Shown here: positions 55,001 through 63,855 of the stretch, piece by piece | How positions within the stretch are numbered: position 1 is the stretch's first letter | How the letters are laid out: every line of letters begins with the position of its first letter | Source: JBJXGE01 sp046154185 | GTDB lineage: Bacteria; Planctomycetota; UBA8108; UBA1146; JAJFFE01 | Direction: 5' to 3' | Assembly (NCBI GenBank): GCA_046154185.1 | Contig: JBJXGE010000058.1 | Span: forward strand, 124,001 to 188,000 | Length of the DNA stretch: 64,000 nucleotides | Notes under the pieces: model-generated | Seen by the model: the letters and a program-made list of their open reading frames with translations, nothing else | What the model was told of the DNA's origin: nothing | Database searches by the model: none | Translations under genes and position numbers: made by a program

Positions 55001-56434
55001 TTGAATGTCGCCGAAGATCAGCAGCATCAGCAGGATCAGACCGACGCCGATGAGACTCCCGTAGCCGACGCGTTCGACGAGCTGCCGGCGTTTCAGCGCG
55101 AGCCGCGTCGGCTGCACGAGCCCTTGCTCTTTGAACACTTTCTTGCGGTAGAAGTCCCGAATGTAAAAGGCGCGTGATTTTTGGAAGAGCCGCTCGAGAT
55201 CCATCTCGTCCGTCCCGCCGGTGGCGCTCCGGAGCAGCTTGGCGCAAGCGGTCACGATCGGCTTGCCCTTTTGGATGCCGCTCGTGAAATAGAATCCCCG
55301 CAAGAACAGTGGGTCCATGAAGCGGTTCACCGCGAACGCCGTGCTGAGATACTGCGTGAGCGGCTTCTCCAGCGTCGCGAACTCTTCCGGAAAGGCGTGC
55401 AATCGATCGACGTCGAGCGCCTCCGGGTCGTCCTCGAGAAACTGTTGGCGCCATTTCTTGAGCGAACTCGAGAGCCCAGCAAAAACGCGCGGCCAGGCAT
55501 CGTGATCGATCGGGTCGGCGAGCCCTTTCGAATTCGACCAGCCGAACAACTGCAACTGATCGAGCGCTGGCAGCCGTCCGGAAAACTCCGTGAAGCCGAG
55601 CAACTTGTCGGTCTTCGTGATCAAGACCCAAACGGGAAACTGAATCTCGAGCCGTTTCTCGAGCTCCTCGAGTTTGCCGCGAATATTGAGCGCCTTTGCT
55701 TCGATCTCCTCGGTCGAGTCGCTGAGCAGCGACGTGCACGGGATCGCCACGATGACGCCATTGATCGGGCAACGCGGCCGAAAGCGCTGCAAGAGGCCAA
55801 GGAACTCGTTCCAACCGGCGGCATCCGGCGCGTTCTTTTCTTCGAACGTGAAGCGGCCAGCGGTATCCAAGATCACGGCTTCGTCGGTGAACCACCAGTC
55901 GCAGTTGCGTGTGCCGCCGATACCGGAGAGCGCCGCCGCGCCGACCGGGAACTTGAGACCCGAAGCTTGGAGCGTCGTGCTCTTCCCGCCCGCCGGCTCA
56001 CCGACCAGCAAGAACCAAGGAAAGGTGTAGAGGTCGAAACCGGCGGTATTGAGTTCACGCACCGCCTTCGACCACTGCTCGCGAATCTGCTCGCGCTCGC
56101 GCTTGAGCTCATCGTCGGTGACCCCCGCGAGGTTTTCCCCTTCCGCCTCGAGCGCGGCGCCGAGCGCGGAATTCTTGCGCCGCTCGAGCCGCTTCGCGAC
56201 GCGATCGAGGAGAAACAACGCAATGAGCAAGCTCGCGATGACCACGAGCACCCAAATCCACAGCGAGCTGTCGTCTTCGGACATCAACTTTACGGTCAAA
56301 GTCACAAACGCGACCGCGCCGAGGCCGATGCCGACTTTGAGCGGCGCCGGAAGTCCGGCGAAACCAGTTCGGAGTTTCTTGAACTGCAGCAGCTTGAGCG
56401 CCGGCTTGATGAGACCTTGACCCTGGATGGCCAT
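52040..56434 (-). CDS. tssM: TssM/IcmF, inner-membrane T6SS complex ATPase-like protein
   Basis: Core of the T6SS membrane complex, linking TssL in the inner membrane with TssJ. About 1464 residues, larger than many homologues (1100-1300). Two N-terminal helices (LKVGIGLGAVAFVTLTV; WIWVLVVIASLLIALFLL), then an NTPase domain with Walker A VGEPAGGKSTTLQ and ILDTAGRFTFEE. A third helix near residue 470 (GYGSLIGVGLILLMLLIFGD) precedes a long periplasmic part. ATG 56434 overlaps the TssL stop; GTG 56437 is an alternative. Walker motifs are intact. Confidence 0.9.
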   Translation of the reverse strand: MAIQGQGLIKPALKLLQFKKLRTGFAGLPAPLKVGIGLGAVAFVTLTVKLMSEDDSSLWIWVLVVIASLLIALFLLDRVAKRLERRKNSALGAALEAEGENLAGVTDDELKREREQIREQWSKAVRELNTAGFDLYTFPWFLLVGEPAGGKSTTLQASGLKFPVGAAALSGIGGTRNCDWWFTDEAVILDTAGRFTFEEKNAPDAAGWNEFLGLLQRFRPRCPINGVIVAIPCTSLLSDSTEEIEAKALNIRGKLEELEKRLEIQFPVWVLITKTDKLLGFTEFSGRLPALDQLQLFGWSNSKGLADPIDHDAWPRVFAGLSSSLKKWRQQFLEDDPEALDVDRLHAFPEEFATLEKPLTQYLSTAFAVNRFMDPLFLRGFYFTSGIQKGKPIVTACAKLLRSATGGTDEMDLERLFQKSRAFYIRDFYRKKVFKEQGLVQPTRLALKRRQLVERVGYGSLIGVGLILLMLLIFGDIQVSRQAQRPQKTLEDFFAKTKDYQGSTSTNGLRSAAVVPFNEATACAEAIVRLKEEGLVRGYLRPLFDISKSAAITAKLATSYEQLLCKSVFQHLADHARKAFQVQPDRLDRYELYRQAALDVLELHAGQVTSAKCLDDLFAFLKDLKTRGALESLKDVDLELYARAFTQYWETTDAAGLSALRNLAPAFQQDREGAKEILQRMKNFWRSFAAADRIDLLGAAAGAEAAPLDPDFIMWRTWCEIDALAEGLADLYKDAVLKPPTDAGNFSEARQELLRWTDRVGITGEAAASFIFQGRRLRELLRGVDGLDLAHPRDLKAKLDGRAGHDLTELAKFRGATSEWNIEAEVKQATEELSRAFTESDYALGARTDQAERLIVFGRSDSTDKVKPERLKLDAEFDETVLKPLEEVKRRWESNWALEPASEKEWARFGERLSACQTALDVAGLKPREKLADPIAQFFALTRKVQVGEALRKFHGRYFSKEPAQNELIAELAKDEARMLLGSSGRALTIDSKYHAKVAEQLFDLGARLLRASQSGAHSAEAKLGEESVRSLVSPYFQAYAQAWGTVIDAAAKQLSDPTGTERGAAWIENLEDADVLKHFLEIVRKNIQLADATLPSPEYKDQTLRWISERHSQLQRAYPLATEKSDRVAELSQAYKAHREVVKALTDFGADADAKKALLELCTIATGATESRWQILTRCQDLIVSQNMADPLSQAILKFCGVGTRKVEDSVVQVFSAEWRELGDAHAKRLAGRYPFESTATQVVAREDYVRFYEALEKLNKRFVALMSAAGTPGGASVNNKVPFQVFVSDELSARVRFLRDARGLAIWAALDKAESARERKMLFRFTETGLFDKYTRFGFTLGLKSEDSVAGMLAVQSPLEFGWDFSSNKSAVKLKFISNEKELPWPQADAPEVWNSWLSLARLCYEFGDLTADALETGNIIVTIKLSDAAAAAEGAIGVTRMQFNTGVPFVARPDFADTGWK

Positions 56435-57141
56435 CACTTGCCCTTCTTCTCGACGAACTCCGTCACTGCGTGGATCTGGTCTTTGAGTTTGCCGAGCTCA
56501 TGCTCGGCGATCACGCGTCCCGCGATGAACGCGAGACTGATGGCAGCGCACAGCATCACGACGAGCCGCAGCGTGCTGACGAGCGGAAGCTTGCTCATGT
56601 TGCGTTCGAGCGTGGCTTCGGCGGCGCCCGGCGTGAGCGGCTCGTTCTTGCTCGCCAAGCGACCGGGCAGGCTGCGATAAAGCCGTTGCTGCAACTCCCG
56701 CCGCTCTTCCGGCCGGCTGCGATAGCGCCCCTTGAAACCGAGGCTCAAGCAGAGGAAGTAAATCTCCGCGAGCTGGTCTTGGTCCGGCGCGACTTCCTTG
56801 AGGCGCACGTAAAATTCTTCTCCAGCGACCGCGGTGCCGAAGAAATGCTGCTCGAGCAAGTCTTCCTCCCACTTCTCGCGTCCCGACCATTCCGTGTTGA
56901 GCGCGACTTCATCGGCGAGCGCCACGAGCGGATACTTCGCGCGCTCGTACAGTCGCTTGAGGTCGAGATCTCGCGCCGCGAGCGACTCTTGCTCATCAAA
57001 GATCGCAATGAGACTGCGACGTAGCCATTCGGGATCGATCTGCGACGTCTTGGCGTTGCGACGAAATGTCGTGAGGAATAAGAATAAGCGGCCGCAGATA
57101 TCGGCGAGCCGCTGTCCCTCTGTTGCAACGGCGACCATCAT
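56434..57141 (-). CDS. tssL: TssL/DotU, T6SS membrane protein
   Basis: Inner-membrane partner of TssM. The 235-residue product has the DotU cytoplasmic domain (YPLVALADEVALNTEWSGRE, AEIYFLCLSLGFKGRYRS) and a single C-terminal transmembrane helix (LVVMLCAAISLAFIAGRVIA). No OmpA-like peptidoglycan-binding domain follows. ATG 57141 overlaps the tssK stop by four bases (ATGA) and has GAGGGGA upstream. Gene order K-L-M is typical. Confidence 0.9.
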   Translation of the reverse strand: MMVAVATEGQRLADICGRLFLFLTTFRRNAKTSQIDPEWLRRSLIAIFDEQESLAARDLDLKRLYERAKYPLVALADEVALNTEWSGREKWEEDLLEQHFFGTAVAGEEFYVRLKEVAPDQDQLAEIYFLCLSLGFKGRYRSRPEERRELQQRLYRSLPGRLASKNEPLTPGAAEATLERNMSKLPLVSTLRLVVMLCAAISLAFIAGRVIAEHELGKLKDQIHAVTEFVEKKGK

Positions 57142-58502
57142 TCCCCTCTTCCACTGACCACGTAGAGTGAGTAGCTCAAATTGGCGTCACTGACCGCCGG
57201 ACCGAAAATCGCGAGTTGACGTTCGTCCCGCGCCACCGACCAGACGTCACCTTCACGTCGCACTTGGTAGTAATGCAGGTTCGGGCGATCCGGCAGTTCG
57301 GGCGGCACCTTGCGCACCGGCGTGCGCTCGATGCCCGCCAATCGATCGCGTTGCAGCGCGGCCACCGCGGACGGCGCGCACATCTTTACGGCCGACATTT
57401 TCTTCGTGAGCGCGTCGACCTCGATATCGCCCTCGACTGCCAGGTAGACGGCGACGCCCGCTCCAAGCCAATCCTCATCGAGTGCGCAAGCCTTGCCTTC
57501 CGGCGCCGGCTCAAACGAGCGCCGCTTAAAGGAGGTCGGAATGATGGCTTCGAGCAAACGTCGCGCCTCGCGGCTCAGCGCATCGAAGCAGCGGCCTTGC
57601 TCGGTGTGCTCGTAGTAGCCGAGCTCCGGAACAACGCGTTCGGGGCCGAAAATTGCGAGTTCGCCGACGAGCCGCGAAATCGCGAGAAAAGCCTCAAACG
57701 GATGCAGGTCGGGCGTTTTCGCGAGCGGCCGCAACACGGCAAGGGACGCGTTGACGACCGCTAGCTTCCACAACATCTCCGCGTCGCCACCGCCACCCTC
57801 ACCGCCGAAATGGATGCGACGCTGCGCGACCTGATCTGCCAAACTTCGCGCCTTCGCGCCCAGCATGCTGGCGAGCTCGTCGAGATGCCGATGCAAGCGG
57901 GCGTCGCCGCCTAACCGAATCAGCGGCGGCAAATCGCCCGCGAGGCGCGCCGGTTTCGGATCCGCTTCGCCCGTGAGCACGAGCCGTGCTAGCCGCAAGC
58001 AGTGGTAGCCGGCGCGATCTTCGTCGCCGAGCAAGACGCGCGCCTGCAGCTGACGAAACGCGACGGCGCGCTCGTTGCGGCCGGTGTTCTCGTCCAGCTC
58101 TTGGCGGACGATGACGCGAAAGCGTCGCACTTCCTTCGCATCGGCGCCCGCCTCGCTGACGTTGCTCGAACGCAGTGCATACTCCGGCACGCCGATCGTC
58201 ACCTCGACGGTCTCCCGCCCCGTTGCAAAATGCTCCTTCAGCGATCGCACCGGCACTTCGCAATCTTCTGGTACGCGCACGCGCGTGCCGTCTTCCAGCA
58301 CCGCATCGAGTCGACGCAACTTGAGCTCAAAGTTCTCGAGCGCCGCGTCGTCGATTTCCAGGCGACTCAATCCCCACGCATAGGGCGTCGCTCGCAAAAC
58401 CGTCTCGGCGACTCGCCCTTCGAAATAGCGACTCAGCGCCTGCATGTGCTGCGGCGTGAGAAAGAGCCCCTCCGACCAGTGGACGGGTGGCGGAAAATGC
58501 AT
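57138..58502 (-). CDS. tssK: TssK, T6SS baseplate protein
   Basis: Connects the baseplate to the membrane complex. The 454-residue product is normal length and opens with the family signature PPVHWSEGLFLTPQHMQALS. A middle segment (FEAFLAISRLVGELAIFGPE) and RSFEPAPEGKACALDEDWL match TssK. ATG 58502 begins the signature region. It overlaps tssL and lies 35 bases after tssJ. Confidence 0.93.
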   Translation of the reverse strand: MHFPPPVHWSEGLFLTPQHMQALSRYFEGRVAETVLRATPYAWGLSRLEIDDAALENFELKLRRLDAVLEDGTRVRVPEDCEVPVRSLKEHFATGRETVEVTIGVPEYALRSSNVSEAGADAKEVRRFRVIVRQELDENTGRNERAVAFRQLQARVLLGDEDRAGYHCLRLARLVLTGEADPKPARLAGDLPPLIRLGGDARLHRHLDELASMLGAKARSLADQVAQRRIHFGGEGGGGDAEMLWKLAVVNASLAVLRPLAKTPDLHPFEAFLAISRLVGELAIFGPERVVPELGYYEHTEQGRCFDALSREARRLLEAIIPTSFKRRSFEPAPEGKACALDEDWLGAGVAVYLAVEGDIEVDALTKKMSAVKMCAPSAVAALQRDRLAGIERTPVRKVPPELPDRPNLHYYQVRREGDVWSVARDERQLAIFGPAVSDANLSYSLYVVSGRGE

Positions 58503-58537
58503 GGCAATCCTTTGTCAAAGCCTGACTGGGGCCGTTA

Positions 58538-59077
58538 CTACGGTTGTTCTTCCTTCACGCCTTCTTTGCCGAGCTCGATCTGGACCTGCTGCGCGCGCCA
58601 CCACGGAAACATGATCTTCTTGCGCTCGATCCACAAGCTCGAACCTTCGATCGCCGCTCCGGAATAAGCGGCCAGCACCTTCAAGCCGGCCAGCTCCCCG
58701 CGACCAGTGGGAAAGACCAGCGTGTTGGAGCCATCCGGCATGGTGACGAATTGTGGAGGACGCGACATCGCATCGCCGGGCCGGACATCGGTCGAGATGA
58801 CCAAGGCGAGATCGAGCAATCGGCGTCGCAACGACTTCGCCGGATCGGCCGGTCGAAACCACTCCGGCGGTCGAGCTTCGCGCAACTCCCCTTCATTCGT
58901 CGAAGTTCCCCACACCGTGTCGACCAACATGCTCTGCATGCTGCCGTTGTTCATGCCTTCGGCCGCCCGCAGTTTGACCTGAAACCGCGAAGCGCCGCCG
59001 TAGATGCACGACGTCGTCATCAGCAACAACAAGACGGCAAGCGGAGAGTACCTTGGTAGCCCGATGCGATCGTTCAC
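58538..59077 (-). CDS. tssJ: TssJ-like T6SS lipoprotein
   Basis: Outer-membrane lipoprotein that would dock TssM. The 179-residue product has a signal peptide ending in the lipobox MTTSC (LAVLLLLMTTSC). The mature beta-rich part (FQVKLRAAEGMNNGSMQSML, ADPAKSLRRRLLDLALVIST) is diverged, so the assignment rests mainly on size, lipoprotein signal and position before tssK. ATG 59077 is clear. It lies 45 bases after the FHA gene. Confidence 0.75.
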   Translation of the reverse strand: MNDRIGLPRYSPLAVLLLLMTTSCIYGGASRFQVKLRAAEGMNNGSMQSMLVDTVWGTSTNEGELREARPPEWFRPADPAKSLRRRLLDLALVISTDVRPGDAMSRPPQFVTMPDGSNTLVFPTGRGELAGLKVLAAYSGAAIEGSSLWIERKKIMFPWWRAQQVQIELGKEGVKEEQP

Positions 59078-59122
59078 GATTCCCCCATTTTCAGTTTTTA
59101 CGACTCAACGCGCCCGCGCAGC

Positions 59123-60499
59123 TCACTGGTTGCCCTTCGCCTCACCGAGATCGCGGCCCGCAGCCGCGATGTGTTGGCTGAGCTCATCCATCGCCACATC
59201 ACTCGTCAAGTCCTCCATGCGGCGCACGTAGGTCTCCCAGAAGTCGCGGTAGCTCAAGTTCCAGAACGTGCGCCACGCGGTCGGCTTTTTCTCGCGCTGT
59301 ATGACATCCGGCCCGACGCGATTCAGGTATTCGCGGTACCACTTTTTCGCGCCCAATTCGGTCGCTCCGAAATACCCGTGCACCCAGAGGCGGAGCTTTT
59401 CGAGATAGCGTTCGAAGCTCACGCGCTGCGCATCGCCGCCCTGCATCAAGAGGCGTTGAATCGACTGGCGAATATTGCCTTGCCAGCCCGGCAACATCGT
59501 GACGCCGCCTTCGTGGTCCTTGCTCGACCCGAGAAAGGAGAGCGCTTTCTCGGAAACCACGCCTTCCACGCCCCGCGAGAAGTCGGCGAGCAACGCCAAC
59601 ATGTAACCGACATCCGACAAGATGCCTGGCCGTTGCCGCATGGTCTCGATCGCAGCGCTGCTGATTTCGAGTCCACTGCGTTGCACGAACACTTGAATCA
59701 AGTCGGCGGCACCGACATTCACATGCGGCGATTCGGCGGCGCTCGCCCGACTCGGACCGGCGCCTTCGGTGGCGGGTTTTTTCGACTGCGCCGCAGCCCC
59801 GGCGCTCGACGACGCGGCGCGCTCCGCTTCGAGTTCGACGATGCGCCGCGTTTGCGCTTCGATGCGATCTTGAGCGACGGTCAGTTGCGCGCGCATCTCG
59901 GCGAGTTCGCGGCGCAAGTCCGCGCTCGGGTCTGGCGTCGGCGTCGCTTTCGCCGCGGCGCTCGGCGACGCGCTCGCGCGGGGTTCGACCGCAGATTGGA
60001 TCAGCGTCGGCGGCGGCTCCTTGACGGGCCTGAACAATACCTCGGACCCCGTGCTCTCCAGCATTTCCTTTTGCAAATCACCGTGGAGCGCCTCGAGCTC
60101 GGCGATCCGGCGCTTGTATCGATCGACTTCGGCGCGCAACTCCGCTTCGACGACGCTGCCCAGCAAATGCGTCGATGGCCGAGAGTCCGACTCCACGCTT
60201 TTCGCGCTATTCGCGTCGAATACGACCTTGAGCTGCACCTTGTCTTTCCAGCCAAAATGAAACGCGTCGCCATCGGTGAGGCCCAATTCGTCGACGCGTT
60301 CGTCGCCGACCCAGGTGCCGTTGCGGCTCCCCAAATCCTTGATGAACGCCCGCAGCGAGATCACGGTGTGGCGACTCGAGATGTATTGGCTGTCGATGCG
60401 GATATCGCAATCCTGCGCGCGACCGATTGTGAGCGGCTTCGGTCCGAGTGCCACACTGCGCGGCGCTTGATCCGGCATCAAAATCTCGACGTGTGGCAT
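59123..60499 (-). CDS. FHA-domain T6SS protein (Fha/TagH-like)
   Basis: Phosphothreonine-binding regulator of T6SS, 458 residues. The N-terminal FHA domain (about 1-95) has IGRAQDCDIRID, SSRHTVISL, KDLGSRNGTWVGDERV. A coiled-coil-prone linker follows (residues about 120-240, ELRAEVDRYKRRIAELEALH). The C-terminal ~190 residues resemble the conserved TagH-type domain (LPGWQGNIRQSIQRLL; TAWRTFWNLSYRDFWETYVR). It would be a target of the downstream kinase. ATG 60499. It starts after a 423-base gap, so it may have its own promoter. Confidence 0.82.
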   Translation of the reverse strand: MPHVEILMPDQAPRSVALGPKPLTIGRAQDCDIRIDSQYISSRHTVISLRAFIKDLGSRNGTWVGDERVDELGLTDGDAFHFGWKDKVQLKVVFDANSAKSVESDSRPSTHLLGSVVEAELRAEVDRYKRRIAELEALHGDLQKEMLESTGSEVLFRPVKEPPPTLIQSAVEPRASASPSAAAKATPTPDPSADLRRELAEMRAQLTVAQDRIEAQTRRIVELEAERAASSSAGAAAQSKKPATEGAGPSRASAAESPHVNVGAADLIQVFVQRSGLEISSAAIETMRQRPGILSDVGYMLALLADFSRGVEGVVSEKALSFLGSSKDHEGGVTMLPGWQGNIRQSIQRLLMQGGDAQRVSFERYLEKLRLWVHGYFGATELGAKKWYREYLNRVGPDVIQREKKPTAWRTFWNLSYRDFWETYVRRMEDLTSDVAMDELSQHIAAAGRDLGEAKGNQ

Positions 60500-60841
60500 G
60501 AGTACGTTCCTTCGTGTTGACGCCAGCAGCCGCGACGCTGCAAGTCACCGCGATCGGCGCAGGTCGCGCTCGCACGAAGCGAGCACGCGAAAAGCACTGG
60601 ATATAGTTCTGTTCGTTCGGCGCGCGTCCCGAATTCACGCTCCGACATTGCGGAGTTTGGGATGCTCCTCGACACCCTCGACGACTCTGTTGCGCGGTAG
60701 GGCCCTCGACCGGGCTCGCATGTTAAGTCCATACGCCAGGCTTCGTAAAGGCAATTGTCACATTCCTCGCGCCGACGGCGACCCGGCCGACGAAGGGTCA
60801 CGGGCGCCGCCGCGCGGGAATCGGCGCGATGTGGGTCCGCG
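60500..60841. other. Intergenic region ahead of fha
   Basis: This gap separates the vgrG-DUF6484 unit from the fha-tssJKLM unit; with the terminator that follows it spans 423 bases. No convincing ORF is present. It likely contains the fha promoter; an ACTATA-type hexamer occurs near 60600-60612 on the minus strand, without a matching -35. A 6-bp GCTCGC/GCGAGC hairpin lies near 60568-60586. A leader RNA cannot be excluded. Confidence 0.35.
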
Positions 60842-60922
60842 AAAAAAAAATTGACGTTCGGCGGTCGGGATCTGGTGGAGGTCCGTTCGCGGCGATTGAG
60901 CCCGATCTGCTCAAGCGGACCT
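60842..60922 (-). terminator. Structured terminator after vgrG-DUF6484 unit
   Basis: Reading the minus strand, AGGTCCG (60922-60916) pairs with CGGACCT (60885-60879) around an inner TTGAGC/GCTCAA stem. The outer stem abuts the DUF6484 stop, and a nine-base U-run (60850-60842) follows about 30 bases on. Confidence 0.5.
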
Positions 60923-61480
60923 TTAGTTGATTTGCACCGACCCACCGCGGATGCGATTCACACCGGATGCCCGACTGAGCACGTTTGCGCCTTGGATAAA
61001 CACCTTGCCGGCGCGCGTCAGAGTGAGACTTGCCGCGCCGCATTGGAGCACGATCTCTTCTTGGGCCGTCAACACGAGGCGCTCACCAGTGACCGTTCCC
61101 GCGCTGAAGCCGTTGGCGCCGGGCGACGGCGACTGATCCGGTTCGACGAATCCGACGAGCACGGGTTTGGCCAGCTCGCCGTTTTCAAACAGGAGCGCAA
61201 CTTGGCGGCCGATATCGCTCGCCGCGATGCTCACGAGCGCACGTACACGGACGCGATAGTCGACGGCGCGCAACCGAAACTCGACCGCGACCGCGCCAGC
61301 TGACTCACACTCCGCGAGCACGCCGATGACGATTCCGTGCACGCCTTGTCCCGCCCTGCGCTCGGAGTCTTGTTGCGACGTACCGACCTCAACTGCGCTT
61401 CGACGTTGATCCGACGCCGCGGATTCGAGCGGCACCGACGCAACCTCCCGACGCGTCGAGATCTCGCGGACGCGCGCCAT
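60923..61480 (-). CDS. DUF6484 domain protein linked to VgrG
   Basis: A 185-residue protein of a family often encoded next to VgrG; function unknown, possibly a spike or effector accessory. The N-terminal region (VHGIVIGVLAECESAGAVAV, DIGRQVALLFENGELAKPVL) is followed by a C-terminal segment resembling the VgrG tail (LVLTAQEEIVLQCGAASLTL, GVNRIRGGSVQIN). ATG 61480 is chosen because it begins 13 bases after the vgrG stop and fits the domain; the frame is open for 17 more codons upstream. Confidence 0.75.
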   Translation of the reverse strand: MARVREISTRREVASVPLESAASDQRRSAVEVGTSQQDSERRAGQGVHGIVIGVLAECESAGAVAVEFRLRAVDYRVRVRALVSIAASDIGRQVALLFENGELAKPVLVGFVEPDQSPSPGANGFSAGTVTGERLVLTAQEEIVLQCGAASLTLTRAGKVFIQGANVLSRASGVNRIRGGSVQIN

Positions 61481-61493
61481 GCCACGCGCCGAT

Positions 61494-63599
61494 CTAATTG
61501 TTCGTGACCTTGCTGCCTTTGATGATGACATCGCCGTCTCCCTTGACTTGAATCTTGTTGCCTTTGATCAGGATGTCGCCGTTCTTCTTCAGCACGATCT
61601 CGGCGGAGCCAGTCTTGAAAGCGATCTCGTCGTCCGCCGTTATCAAAATCTTCTTCGCTTCCAAACTATATTCTTTGGTGACGGCTTCCTTGTGGCGGCC
61701 GGAAATGGTCTCGCTCAAGTCCTTGCTAACCGTGAGGGTTTTGTCACTGCCGACAGTCTCGGAGCTGGATCCGCCGACGGTCGCGCTGCGCGACCCGCCG
61801 ACCGTCTCGGAAAGCGACGCGCCGACTGTCAACGCATAGGCGGCACCGACGGTGACCTCCATGGCGACACCGACGGTCTCCGCATAGTTGAGGGAGACGG
61901 TCTCGGTCAGATTGCTCCCGACCGTCACCGTCATGTTTGCGCCGATAGTCTCCGAGTGGTCGACGGCCACCGTTTCGGTGCGGTTATTCTGTACCGTGGT
62001 CGTCTCGTCGTGACCAATCGTCTTGACGCGATCGTGCCCGACCCGGTGCGACTCGTTGCTCTCCACCACGATGTCGTAGTTTCGTTCGGCGTGCAGCAAG
62101 ATTTGCTCGCTGCCTTTGAGATCTTCGAAACTGAACTCGTTCGCATTGGCGGCGGCGCCGTTCTTCGTGCTGCGCGAAAGCACGCCGCTGCGCGTCGCAC
62201 CGCCCGGCAAATCAAAGGGTGGCGGATTCGCGCCGTTATACAGCCGACCGGTGACGATGGGGTTGTCGGGGTTGCCTTCGAGAAACTCGACGATCACTTC
62301 TTGTCCGATGCGCGGAATATGGAGCGCACCCCAGCCTTTTCCCGCCCAAAGCTGCGCGACACGCAGCCAACAAGAACTCTTCTCGTTGCGCTGGCCGACG
62401 CGGTCCCAATGAAATTGCACGAGCACACGTCCGTGGCTATCGGTCCAGATCTCTTCGCCTTTCGGCCCTACGACCGTCGCGGTTTGCGGACCTGCGATCA
62501 CTGGCCGCGGCGTGATCAAGGACGGTCGAAACTGTCGATTCGCCGCGATCGCGGTAAACGACGCTCCAAATGTCGCACCGCCATCGGCGCCGCCGAGTTC
62601 GCCGAGAATGCCGCGCAAACGAAAATTTACGCCGGTGATCAGGTACTCGCGCTCTTGGCTCGTGTCCGGGTGTTCGGCGAGTTTGAACGTGGCGCCGGTC
62701 GCAATTCCGCGGACGTTCGACTCGGCTTCGATCATTTCTTGCTCGGCCTGCTCTTGCTCCATGCGCACTCTAACGAGGTGTTCGCCCTCGCTGGCGGTGC
62801 CGTACTCACCCGGATAATCGTAGACGGCGTGCGCAGACTCGCTGTGGTCCCCTTCCATCGCGAGAGTCTTGGTCAAGTCCGTTCGCGGCACTTCAAAGTT
62901 GTAGTCGCGCAAAGTGTAGGAGCCCGGCTGGAGCTTTTGCTCGACGCGCCAATCCGTGATGCACTCTCGCCATTCACGCGTGTCTTGCTGCTGGCGGTAG
63001 ATGATCGACTCGTAACCGGCCGTTGTGACGTGCTTCGAAGGATGATCCGCGAGCACCATTTTGTGATGGCCATCCGTGTGCTCGAAGAAGTAGTACATCC
63101 CTTCGTGCTCCATCAGCCGGCTGACGAACGCGAAATCCGTTTCGCGGTACTGCACGCAAAATTCGATCGGTGTGTACTCCTCCTCGAGCTTGAACTCGAA
63201 GTCGGTTTGAGAATTCCGATCGAAGACCTCGGCGATGGTTTGCCGCGCACTTTGCGGCACATAGGTGCGGCAGTCTTGCGTCCGCGTGAGGAGCCACAGC
63301 CACGGAACCAACACCGCCCGATAGCTGCCGCGCCCTTGCGTATCGATCCCCGTGGAAGTGAAGCGACTGACGTAGCCATTGAAGAAGCGCCGCCCGCCGC
63401 CCGGCAGCTTCAACCAGACGGTGAGTTTCTGCCCGACGATCTTGTTGAATGGGATCGTCGGCTGCTCGCTCAAAAGCTCCAGTTCATAGCGAAACGGGTG
63501 ACCCAGCCTTTCATAGCCCGTCATGCTCGTGAGCAGCAGCACGTCGGGTCCGAGCGGGGTGGTGACGCCCGCTTCACGTTCCGATTGGGTGATCGCCAT
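61494..63599 (-). CDS. vgrG: VgrG spike protein (TssI)
   Basis: T6SS trimeric spike protein of 701 residues. The gp27-like base (PLGPDVLLLTSMTGYERLGH, FRYELELLSE, MEHEGMYYFFEH) is followed by the gp5-like OB region (ARVVG-type TVVGPKGEEIWTDSHGRVLV, RVAQLWAGKGWGALHIPRIG, EVIVEFLEGNPDNPIVTG). From about residue 510 there is a long run of short beta-helix repeats (TVTVGSNLTETV, SLNYAETVGVAMEVTVGAAY) ending in EIVLKKNGDILIKGNKIQVK. No extra effector domain is visible. ATG 63599. Confidence 0.93.
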   Translation of the reverse strand: MAITQSEREAGVTTPLGPDVLLLTSMTGYERLGHPFRYELELLSEQPTIPFNKIVGQKLTVWLKLPGGGRRFFNGYVSRFTSTGIDTQGRGSYRAVLVPWLWLLTRTQDCRTYVPQSARQTIAEVFDRNSQTDFEFKLEEEYTPIEFCVQYRETDFAFVSRLMEHEGMYYFFEHTDGHHKMVLADHPSKHVTTAGYESIIYRQQQDTREWRECITDWRVEQKLQPGSYTLRDYNFEVPRTDLTKTLAMEGDHSESAHAVYDYPGEYGTASEGEHLVRVRMEQEQAEQEMIEAESNVRGIATGATFKLAEHPDTSQEREYLITGVNFRLRGILGELGGADGGATFGASFTAIAANRQFRPSLITPRPVIAGPQTATVVGPKGEEIWTDSHGRVLVQFHWDRVGQRNEKSSCWLRVAQLWAGKGWGALHIPRIGQEVIVEFLEGNPDNPIVTGRLYNGANPPPFDLPGGATRSGVLSRSTKNGAAANANEFSFEDLKGSEQILLHAERNYDIVVESNESHRVGHDRVKTIGHDETTTVQNNRTETVAVDHSETIGANMTVTVGSNLTETVSLNYAETVGVAMEVTVGAAYALTVGASLSETVGGSRSATVGGSSSETVGSDKTLTVSKDLSETISGRHKEAVTKEYSLEAKKILITADDEIAFKTGSAEIVLKKNGDILIKGNKIQVKGDGDVIIKGSKVTNN

Positions 63600-63790
63600 G
63601 CTGAGTGAGTGTCCTACTAGTCCTTAAACAAACGCGATTCTAAGCAAGCGCCTCGCGATCCTAGCGGTACGAGCTCCTCGAGCCAGCCGCGGCGCGCATT
63701 CTAACGAGCGTGCCGCGCCCTTTACAGCGCGCGCAAGGCGAGGCACACGAAAAGAGAGAACCGACTGCGGCGCGCGCGTGACAGCGGGCG

Positions 63791-63815
63791 AAAATTGCCG
63801 GCCGAATTGCCGGCC
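63791..63815 (-). terminator. Short GC hairpin with U-run after partial gene
   Basis: On the minus strand, two GCCGGC arms (63814-63809 and 63802-63797) around AATTCG are followed by AATTTT. It sits about 40 bases after the stop of the partial gene at the right edge. Adjacent GGCAACTGC direct repeats add to the structure. Confidence 0.4.
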
Positions 63816-63855
63816 TTTGGCAACTGCGGCAACTGCGGAACCTGCAACGGGCCGC

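Noticed and set aside
55181..56680. A 499-codon plus-strand frame opposite tssM and tssL
   Set aside because: It spans two real genes antisense and is Arg/Glu-rich without domain features.
60500..60841. Search for a small RNA or sigma-54 promoter in the gap ahead of fha
   Set aside because: No convincing GG-N10-GC element or conserved RNA fold could be seen by eye.
61780..62060. Repetitive DNA in vgrG considered as a CRISPR-like or tandem repeat array
   Set aside because: The repeats are degenerate at the DNA level and encode the beta-helix of VgrG; there are no spacers.
61479..63608. A 709-codon open frame on the plus strand opposite vgrG
   Set aside because: It mirrors the strongly recognisable VgrG and has a compositionally biased, domain-free translation.
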